NCBI RefSeq assembly: GCF_004359215.1
Contig: NC_090625.1
Coordinates: forward strand, 1,170,937 to 1,229,737
Reading direction: 5' to 3'
Origin: Bremia lactucae
Taxonomy: Eukaryota > Oomycota > Peronosporomycetes > Peronosporales > Peronosporaceae
Length of the DNA stretch: 58,801 bases
The notes beneath the pieces are model-generated. The model was not told the origin of the DNA, ran no database searches, and was given only the letters and a program-made list of their open reading frames with translations. How positions within the stretch are numbered: the first letter of the stretch is position 1; each line of letters begins with the position of its first letter. The position numbers and the translations under genes are program-made. Of the stretch, positions 51,521-58,801 are shown one piece after another.

Positions 51521-51632
51521 CCCTCCCCCATCAGACTGTTGACACCGAGTGACAATATTCGCTTCATTTCCTCTTTGAGGTTGGAACCTAAACAGCTAAC
51601 CGTTTGGTTGTGTTTTTATATTCCTTTGTCTA

Positions 51633-52465
51633 ATGACAATCAAGCGTGAGTCACAGACTCTTAGCACCTTCCTCGACGATGAGGAAATAGTGGACTTTGA
51701 AAGTCACTCTCCATCAGAGGAGGAGGAGAAAGAGCGTCGATCTCTCACGCCTTCTCCTCCGATTGAACGTCGGAGGGCCCACAATCCGTTCTCAGAACGT
51801 GATGCCGCTGATGTCTTAACTGCATTGAGCAGGAAACGGGACCCTGGGTCCAATACCATTACGAATCAGCTGGATGAAGAGCAAGAGCGGATAATCCTTA
51901 TAGAGGAAAGAGCTCGTCGTCGGGCTGCCGAGATAGCGAAAGCTAAAGCTCATATAAAATATAGAATCACTCCGCTTAGTGCGGATGAGCGTCTCAAAGA
52001 GATAGCGGGTCACAGCTTGGGCACCTGGATCTCCGGTGACCCGGCGAGGACGCCAGAGGAGATCGCTGCCCGCGACGCTTTTCATGAGCAATACCTTACG
52101 CCGAAGGTAATGACGCGAAGCCAGTATCTGACGCGTTTACGTGATCAAGACCGTGGGGCTTCGGTGACCTCCATGAGGGAAATTCCGATCGTTTTGTTTC
52201 CAAACGAAACAATGAGTGAAAACGAAGTCTCATTTGAGAACTGGGTCCACCGGGCCCGCCAAGTTGTAAGAAATGGAATATCAGAGAGTCTGCGGAAAGA
52301 GGTGATGTTCGTTTGGAACGGAATCTTTGCTTCGATTTCGCTAAGCTTAAGGCCAAGGCCAGTTACGTTCGGCATTTATGCCACAAAACGAAGAAAGGCC
52401 TAGCCGATATTTCAGTGCTTCGATTGACCGTACAACCATGGATCGAAGCCCCACTGAGGCTATAG
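51633..52465 (+). CDS. GyA2 accessory ORF on the strand opposite pol (one frameshift)
   Basis: An open frame of 256 codons (51633-52403) starts MTIKRESQTLSTFLDDEEIV. Segments: acidic N-terminus with EEEEKERRS, a charged Arg/Glu/Ala helix (EERARRRAAEIAKAKAHIKY, about residues 90-110), then WISGDPARTPEEIAARDAFH and EVSFENWVHRARQVV. A frameshift near 52260-52340 moves the true end to another frame ending PWIEAPLRL with a stop at 52463-52465, 18 bp from the pol stop on the other strand. GyA1 has a broken homologue at 5215-6037. I do not recognise the family. If expressed, it would need its own antisense promoter, perhaps in the 3' LTR. Confidence 0.6.
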
Positions 52466-52483
52466 ATCCACTTAATCCCACGT

Positions 52484-54195
52484 TTAGAGGTGGAAAGCGT
52501 CGTTTGACGCGAGTTGACCCTGAGCTTGGCGCTCAAAAACGTCAATGGCGTACGGGCAATCTAGCGGAAGAGGTACCTCGAACTCCCAAGAGTTCTCAGA
52601 AAAGGGGTACCCTAGCCACTTCACCAGATCCTGGTATTGACCTTCACGACGACGTCGCTTAAAAAGTTTCTCCACACAAACTGACGGTCCCTCAGCGCAT
52701 CAAGCAGCGCGGGAGGGGCCAAAATTTCGGCGGAAGCATTTGATGCTCTACGGCATGAGGTGCAACTTCTTCAAGAGGTCCTTGCTCGGGACGAGAGCTC
52801 TTTTGAGGCGGTTCGGGACTGTCTTCGAACGCTGGAGCGTCAGCAGCCTCGTGTAGAGGGCCAGCAGAGATATCCTGGTGAGAATGTAGCAATCTGCGGC
52901 ACGACCGCCTGCCTCGGCGCAAGCGCCTTCAAGTCCACGTGGAAAGGGTCCTGATATGACCTAAGCAAGCCAACGTAGAACACTGGGTGTGTACGCAGCT
53001 TGCTAGGAAGGTTTAGCGTATAAGCTAGGCCTTTTTGGCCACGACCGTAAATGGTTCAACAAAGCGCTGGCGCAATTTGGTCATGAAGACCGCGGAAACC
53101 AAGTTGGTAGGTAATTTTTTAGCGTTTAGTAAAACTCGGTCTCCGACCAAATAAGAATTAATATAGCCAAGACAAACAAAATGAACAAGCAGATGCCATG
53201 TAGATACATGGCATCTGCTTGTTCTTTTTGTTTGTCTTGGCTATCAGCCATCGTGTCCCTTACATGTCATAAGACAATAAATCGCGTCGCAAAAAATCCG
53301 CTTACTTGTTTTCGAACGGTGACATGACCGATATCAGCAAGCCTATCGGCTTATTCTCCCCCCACCAATCCCTGAGCAACGCAGTAATATCTTTAATGGA
53401 ACGCGTTGGTGGGTGAGACCGTTGACATAGAACGGAGTATAGCCTGGAGAGGCACATACAGCGTTATATAATGCAAACTCCACCACTGGGAGCACCGAGC
53501 TCCAGCGCTTTGGTGTTTGAGCACACACGCTGCGTAAAATGTCTTTAATGACGCGATTGACACGTTCAGTTTGAACATCGGTCTGCGTGTGGTCTGCTAT
53601 GGATATGTCTTATCCAGTGCCAAGCACTCGAAAAATCGATTTCCAGAATTTGCAGGTGAAATGGGGGTCCCGATCAGAGACAATTGCCACTGGCAAACCA
53701 TGTTGTCGAAACACGCGATCAATAAACAGCCTAGCTGTACCTTCACCATCAATGGAAGCCGGCACGGCCGCTAAGTGAGCCATTTTGCTCAATCGGTCAA
53801 CAAAGACCACTATGCCGGAGTTACCGGCTGAACCTTTCGGTAGCCCAAAAACCAAATCCATACTAATGGACTCCCAGCAACCTATGGGGACAGGAAGGCT
53901 CGCCAGTGGCGCAGAAGCATGCGCCGAGGGTTTAGCCCGTTGGCAAGTTTCGCATGTGCGAACATATGTGCTGACCCATTTATAAAGTTTGGGACCCCAA
54001 TAACTCTGGCTTATAGAGCCGTAGGTCTTTTCTCTACCGCGATGACCATCAAGGACAGTATCGTGTGCCTCATAGCGGATTCGGTACTTATAAATCCTCA
54101 TCATGAGGAACAACGACACGCGACGGGTCCGCGATGTCTGTGCAATACAGCAACAGGTTGTTATCGATAGAAAATCGATGTAACCTTGCACGCAA
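52484..54195 (-). pseudogene. pol: GyA2 integrase and chromodomain
   Basis: The minus-strand frame 54191-53610 (193 codons) gives ETCQRAKPSAHASAPLASLP, VFVDRLSKMAHLAAVPASID and VAIVSDRDPHFTCKFWKSIF: zinc end and first two catalytic Asp positions. The region with the catalytic Glu is in broken frames (53600-53520). Then come VVEFALYNAVCASPGYTPFY, a fold-back palindrome (53163-53244), a GPY/F-like region and the chromodomain EGQYQDLVKWLGYPFSENSW (52640-52575). The pol stop is at 52484. Confidence 0.89.
53163..53244. repeat. Fold-back palindrome, 40-bp arms with one mismatch, 2-nt loop
   Basis: Arms 53163-53202 and 53205-53244 are reverse complements except at one position. The right arm is the genuine GyA sequence (minus strand DSQDKQKEQADA; GyA1 4327-4363). 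The left arm is its inverted duplicate and replaces the roughly 20 bases found in GyA1 after QADA. Confidence 0.95.
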
Positions 54196-55490
54196 ACGTG
54201 CCGACAATTTGATAACGGAATCAGAGTTCTTTAGAGCTCGTGGCATAGCTACACACTTTTCATCCTTGGGGTAAGCCGAACGGATTAATTCAGGAATAGG
54301 TGACAAGGTAGTCGTTAAATGAAAGAGCTCATAATTCGGCCTGCGTGATAACGCATCGGCCAAAGCATTCTGCTCGCCGGGTTTATATTTACCTCGAAGT
54401 TGTATTCGGCGAAAAGGATAGCCATCGAGCCATTCTCTGTGAGAGATGGGGCGACTTAGTCGCCGTGCGTAATAACGCATGATCTGTATATATCACAAAC
54501 GGCATAGAGCCGAGCAGATGAACTCTAAGTTTGACGAAAGCATACTTCACAGTAAGTAACTCTTTGTCATAAACTGGGTAGTTCTTTTCCGCAGCTTTAA
54601 GCTGTCTAGACTCGAACGCAATAACACGTTCGTGCCCATCAACATCTCTTTGTAACAGAGCACTGCCAATGGCAAAATCTGATGCGTCACAGACGACACT
54701 GAAAGGCCAATTTGGGTTTGACAGTGCCAGAACCGTGGCATGGATAAGACAATCCTTAACTGCTCGAAAAGCATTATTTTCGGTGCTAGTCCAGCACTAT
54801 TTTTGTATCCTTTTTAAGGAGATTAGATAATGGCCTAGCCATATCAGCGTAATTTTCGCTATATTTGTGTAAATAATTGGCGAGACCCAACCACTTACGC
54901 AAATCCTTTTGGTATTTAGGAACCGGCCAATCTCTGGCTTTTACCTTAGCGGGATCCGCTCTAAGGCCTCGCTTTCCAATGAAGCATCCTAAAAGGAATT
55001 TCGTCTGCGCCAAAAATGCATTTAGATACATTGGCATACAATTTGTTTGTGCGCATAGACTCGAGCTCTGTTCGCAAATGGTCCAAATGAATTTTCATAT
55101 CCGACCGACCCTGCTCCGCACGACTATGGACAAAAATGTCATCGAAATAAGTCTGTGCATAACCTCGATGAAGGCGAAACAGTTGCATCACTAGACGATT
55201 AAATGTTGCCGGGGCATTGGAAAGCCCTTGTGGCATAACCAGCCACTCCCATTACATGCCGCTGGAGTGCTAAACGCTGTAAGCGGGATATCGCTAGCTC
55301 GCATGAGCAGTTGGTAGTAACCATCGACTAAGTCCAATGCACTGTACATTGTACATCCCACCATATTGTTCTGAAGAACATCCTTTCTAGGAATGGGGGT
55401 TTGTGCTGGTATAGTGACAGCATTAAGCTTATTATAAGTATGGCAATGCGCCATTTACCATTTGGCTTTTTGACTCATAATGTCGGTGTC
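54196..55490 (-). pseudogene. pol: GyA2 reverse transcriptase and RNase H
   Basis: Minus strand: NKLNAVTIPAQTPIPRKDVL, YSALDLVDGYYQLLMRASDI (about 55350-55290), MPQGLSNAPATFNRLVMQLF (55236), YAQTYFDDIFVHSRAEQGRS (YFDD, 55170-55110), FLLGCFIGKRGLRADPAKVK and LANYLHKYSENYADMARPLS (54890-54830). RNase H: DASDFAIGSALLQ in broken frames and YARRLSRPISHREW (54475). Better preserved than GyA1; a handful of frameshifts remain. Confidence 0.9.
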
Positions 55491-56586
55491 GAATGAGGAG
55501 ATATGCTCTATCGTACCATTCCAGTCTCGTGCATAGCACGGAAGAAATCGTCAATGACGTCACACTGCTCCCTTGGTAAAGGCCATTGTCTTGTGACACA
55601 GTATTTTGGTTCCCAGAACTAAGTCAATTTCATGACGAACACCTCTATTCGGAGGTAAAACAGATGGTGGATTATTACATACCACAACTAGGAATCCCCA
55701 AAAGGGATCCGTAGGAGCTTTAAGGATCGATGACCCATTTCGCGCACTAAGTGCAGTTTTTGTGTCATCCAGGACAGCTTCGTCTAGAAGTGACGATGAG
55801 TTTAACTCAATTGTTGGTCGAATGACCACCATCTCAGATAAGTCGCCAGCCTTTAAGGCTCGGCCGCACTCATCAATAGACATTTCGTCTAGCTCTAAAG
55901 AGCATGTAACGAAGGGATTGCCGCAAGGCTAACTCCTTCCTCAATGTTACCGGTTGCACCATTTACAAGTGTATGTAATTGCTCACTCGTATCACTTTGT
56001 GAGGGTATACACGCTTCGTGTCCATCCTTTCTAGGAGTGGAGACAATACGCCTTTTAGAGGCCGGGACATTCACGTCCCCGGGTTTTGCAGCCTGTATTG
56101 GTTCTATATAAGACATGGTGTCTAATTTGACATCCGAGGAGGAGTTAAGTAACTCAATTTCCTTATCCAGCGAGCGTTCACTTGTCGCTAGACGTTCATT
56201 AGAAGGGTATAACCCAAAATGACCTGGCGAACCGCCAATAGTGTCACTATTGTCACTCAATATGGTGCCACCTCGGCCGACCACACTCGGTGAACTTAGA
56301 CGTGCGACTCCACGTATCTCAGGGATATTGCACCCTTGAGGTCCTGGCGGACCGCCAACAGTGTCACTACTGACACTCATTATGATGCCACCTCGGCCAA
56401 CCATACTCGGTGGACTAAGACGTGCAACTCCACGTATCTCAGGAATATTGCCCGTTGAGGTCCTGGCGAACCGCCAACAGTGTCACTACTGACACTCAGT
56501 ATGATGCCACCTCGGCCGACCACACTCGGTGGACTTAGACGTGCCACTCCACGTATCTCAGAGATATTGCACCCTTGATGATTCGG
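55491..56586 (-). pseudogene. GyA2 protease-RT spacer with three tandem 40-codon units
   Basis: Frames 55883-55560 and 56404-55895 encode a Ser/Asp-rich spacer. The repeat unit reads VGRGGTILSDNSDTIGG then SPGHFGLYPS in one unit and VGRGGIIMSVSSDTVGGPPG in the next. Unit starts on the plus strand are at 56223, 56343 and 56462 (CCTGGCG(A/G)), a period of 119-120 bp. GyA1 has one unit, so the array expanded in this copy. Confidence 0.8.
56223..56580. repeat. Minisatellite, three 120-bp units in GyA2 spacer
   Basis: Direct tandem units of about 120 bp starting at 56223, 56343 and 56462, each containing CCGCCAA(T/C)AGTGTCACTA, then GATGCCACCTCGGCC or a near match, and CCACGTATCTCAG. Period is a multiple of three, so pol frame is kept. 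Confidence 0.9.
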
Positions 56587-57417
56587 CCTTAGCCTGCCCC
56601 CGACGACATTCGGGTAAAGCTCGAAAGAGCTCCAACTCCGACCTATATCAGAGATCTAAATACGGTGCGGGAAAACGCCGATACCCAGTAGATGCGGGGC
56701 GCCCTACTGATAAAAACCTAGGCTCTGTTGAACCTCTAGGAGATGAGAATAAACAGGACCTACCCCCAATTAGCTCTGTGCGTAATGGCACGGAGCGAGA
56801 GTACAAGCCTGGCTTGCTAGTCGCTCAAGCGACTGTGAAGGGCTTTGACAAGCCGTGGTCAATTTTGATTGACTCAGGTGCGTCTTGCAATTATGCTCGA
56901 CACCTTTCCCTTGAAGGAAGGCAACAATACTATGAGGCGCTCTAGCGCATGAAATTGATACAATGACTGTTCGCTTAGCGACTGGGACTCGTGTCACTGT
57001 TCCCAAAGTTCCTTCGAACTTAGGTATAAAGTTTCTGGACTTTGACAGTATGGAACACTGTCTCGTCCTTAATTTGGATTCGAGATATGATCTCATCCTT
57101 GGTATGGCCTGGTTAGAACACCATGAGCCATGGATCGATTGGAGGTCTAAGACCTTAGGCGCCACGCGCAATGTTCCTAGCAAGTTTTGGAGAGTTATGA
57201 ACCCACCTTTGCTAGGCAACAAAAGCGTTATTGGCGTGGATTATTGAATGAGTCTGTCAGTGTTTTAGACATTGACATGTCTGAGCTAACAAACGCTAAT
57301 GTTAAAAACATTAATTCTGAGCCCGACTCAGCAGTAATAAGTGGACGGCACGTACTCCGTCGAGTGACATTCGTTGTAATAACGATTCACTGAATGCTGA
57401 AAGCATTGTTGGCCTGC
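56587..57417 (+). pseudogene. pol: GyA2 aspartic protease block, inverted in place
   Basis: Plus strand: RTDKNLGSVEPLGDENKQ-type lead, PGLLVAQATVKGFDKPW, SILIDSGASCNYARHLSLEG (56857-56915, DSGA catalytic), TRVTVPKVPSNLGIKFLDFD, YDLILGMAWLEHHEPW (57085-57135). Gag to the right and RT to the left are on the minus strand. Junctions lie at GGCC-rich sites matching GyA1 positions about 457 and 1274. Flipping the 831-bp block restores exact collinearity with GyA1 459-1275. Confidence 0.9.
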
Positions 57418-58324
57418 CGGATTGTAAATGCTTTGTGCTTCCGCACATATAACATATATGGATGGTATTATGCTGTTCCACAGCTTGGAGGGCCTCTTCT
57501 CTTTCCTCAACGAGGCTTAAATCCATGGGTCCCGCTCTATTAGACGGAACCCATGTGCTCGAAGAGCTTGTTCGGTAAACAGGCGTGCTAACGCGAGCAG
57601 ACTCAAGGTCGCACTCGGCGCGTCGCGCTATGGCAATTGCCTCTTCGAAAGAAGCAGGATGAGATCGGAATAATTCCGTCCGGGCAACGCCCTCATTAAG
57701 ACCCCCCTTAAAAATGGTTACTACAATTGCTTCTTGCACCGGGTCTTGATGCATAGATGCAATGAGAGTTCTCAACTCCTGGACAAAATCTTCTAGGGTT
57801 CGCGTACCCTGTCGAGTCGCTAGGAGTCGTCCTCGCATGCGAAAAGTCTGATCAGGCGGTGCAACATGCTAGTCATTTGCTGTTTCAGCGAATCCCATAA
57901 GGGCAAAACGTCGTTTATGGGCGTGCTGCACGATAGTGCCCACTCCATGGCTCTACCTCCAAATGGCCATAGCCACCTTTTGCGTTTCTGTTAAGGAAAA
58001 AGGCGAAATCAATTGACATTTCGATCTGCTTTATCCAAAAAGGGATATTTTCTCCCTCTTTTCCCTCAAATGTATTCACCTTGACAGCTAGAGAGCACGC
58101 CCTCGGCTCTGAGTCAGGTACAGAGATGTGCCGGGTTGGCATAGATGCCGCTAAATGGTCCTGTACCTGACCGATCAGGGAGGCTTCGTACTGCATGAAG
58201 GCTTCAAGCCTTGCATGCAGGACCTCTTGGAGATAATAAATTCCACGTGTCCAAGCCCAAATAAGGTTTTGAGCTTGTCATAAGCGGCGCGTTGCGCTTC
58301 TGACAATTCTAAAACCTCGTCCAT
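57418..58324 (-). pseudogene. gag: GyA2 gag
   Basis: The minus strand starts MDEVLELSEAQRAAYDKLKT at 58324. Frame 58196-57915 gives MQYEASLIGQVQDHLAASMP and KVNTFEGKEGENIPFWIKQI, and 57838-57418 gives RGRLLATRQGTRTLEDFVQE, AIVVTIFKGGLNEGVARTEL and the knuckle start CYMCGSTKHLQSG. The last Cys of the knuckle falls past the inversion junction at about 57417. Frameshifts lie near 58200 and 57880. Confidence 0.9.
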
Positions 58325-58384
58325 TTACGTGAGGGTTTAGTCTTGTAATGACGCAGGCGAAGATTGACTACCAGTGCTACCAGG

Positions 58385-58801
58385 TGTAGCGGAGCTCCCT
58401 CGCTCCTAAAATCAGAGGAAGACTTTCAGACTCAGAGATTCACTTAGTTTTATTGAACAAATGGGTTTAACAACTCAGAAAGTCGTACAAACTATGAAAG
58501 CTTAAGGAATTCTAGCTCAAGGGATTCAGGGTTCGTAGAACCAAGTGGCAACTAGTGCCCAAGAGGATATACCTTAGAAAAGCTTCTATCGCAAAGATCA
58601 ATGCGCAAGCCTTAAAAAGGCACTTGACGCTTTAAGATCAAAAGGGGAACTGCACATCATTTAATTATCTAAATCTAAAACCTTACCCTAGCTAGTTTAA
58701 AAATATATTTTGGCCAACAGATTTATTTATGCGGCGACCACATTTGTTTGTTACCCATAATAAATGGGATTTAAGTAACTAACTATTTAAAAAAATAGAT
58801 A
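58385..58801 (-). repeat. GyA2 5' LTR, cut by window end
   Basis: On the minus strand it ends CCGCTACA at 58385, followed by CCTGGTAGCAC. It aligns with 50984-51400 of the shared LTR with scattered substitutions. Its start lies beyond the window. Confidence 0.9.

Larger units (their letters stand above)
51521..58801 (-). mobile_element. GyA2, near full-length Ty3/gypsy element with inverted protease block
   Basis: Minus-strand order from the right: partial 5' LTR (58801-58385), primer site, gag, protease block flipped to the plus strand (56587-57417), spacer with a 40-codon tandem repeat, RT, RNase H, integrase, chromodomain to 52484, a convergent accessory frame, purine tract and 3' LTR (51520). 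It is the same family as GyA1 and the best guide to GyA structure. Confidence 0.92.

Noticed and set aside
9375..57417. A site-specific invertase or diversity-generating system causing the flips
   Set aside because: No recombinase gene and no common repeat sequence at the breakpoints; the junctions differ and show at most short microhomology.
1..58801. tRNA, rRNA or other structured RNA genes
   Set aside because: No cloverleaf with A and B boxes and no rRNA-like block found by eye. The CCTGGTAGCAC motifs are primer sites next to LTRs, not tRNA genes.
1..58801. Secreted effector genes (RXLR or Crinkler type), common in gene-sparse oomycete regions
   Set aside because: No ORF combines a signal peptide with RXLR-dEER or LFLAK motifs; the small ORFs all fall within retroelement sequence.

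Overview
The window is a retrotransposon graveyard. I recognise no host gene, rRNA, tRNA or CRISPR array. Nearly every base belongs to Ty1/copia or Ty3/gypsy LTR retroelements or to their LTRs. Nested copies of chromodomain-bearing Ty3/gypsy elements and several Ty1/copia lineages, with gypsy LTRs of the form TGTAACGGGG...CCCCGTTACA followed by a CCTGGTAGCAC-like primer site, suggest an oomycete (Phytophthora/downy-mildew type) genome. That assignment is inference, because no host gene supports it. All coding regions carry stops, frameshifts, deletions or inversions, and none looks autonomous.

Family names used here are mine: gypsy GyA (copies 1-4), GyF (1-2), GyH, GyJ; copia CoB, CoD (1-5), CoE (1-2), CoG (1-3), CoH, CoL.

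Layout, left to right. 1-5074: GyA1 (+), gag to chromodomain, 5' end outside the window. 5075-6037: the GyA 3' segment with an accessory reading frame, inverted relative to GyA2. 6038-12110: CoD1 (+), interrupted by CoB (6473-11138). 12111-14839: CoD2 gag (+), GyF2 (-) and CoD3 gag-protease (-). 14840-19255: CoE1 (-). 19256-25291: CoH (+), GyH (-), CoG1 (+), CoD4 (+) and CoE2 (+); this looks like one inverted block of about 6 kb. 25292-31969: GyF1 (+) with both LTRs, the left one truncated. 31970-33155: CoG2 (+). 33156-43347: a minus-strand nest of CoD5 in CoG3 in CoL. 43348-44312: GyA3 deletion derivative. 44313-49912: GyJ (+). 49949-58801: GyA4 gag (-), a complete GyA LTR, and GyA2 (-) running off the window.

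Four signals stand out. (1) Blocks of about 170-930 bp inside otherwise collinear elements are flipped: clearly in place in CoB (two adjacent blocks), GyF1, GyA2 and CoG2, and probably also in GyH, GyA3 and GyA1. (2) The gypsy elements are packed with short perfect hairpins, in coding sequence and LTRs alike, while the copia elements appear to have far fewer. (3) Three different gypsy families have a reading frame on the opposite strand between the chromodomain and the 3' LTR, convergent with pol. (4) Near-perfect fold-back palindromes with 35-40 bp arms occur at three disrupted places. The inversions and palindromes could be real short-range template switching or assembly error, and that must be separated with raw reads.
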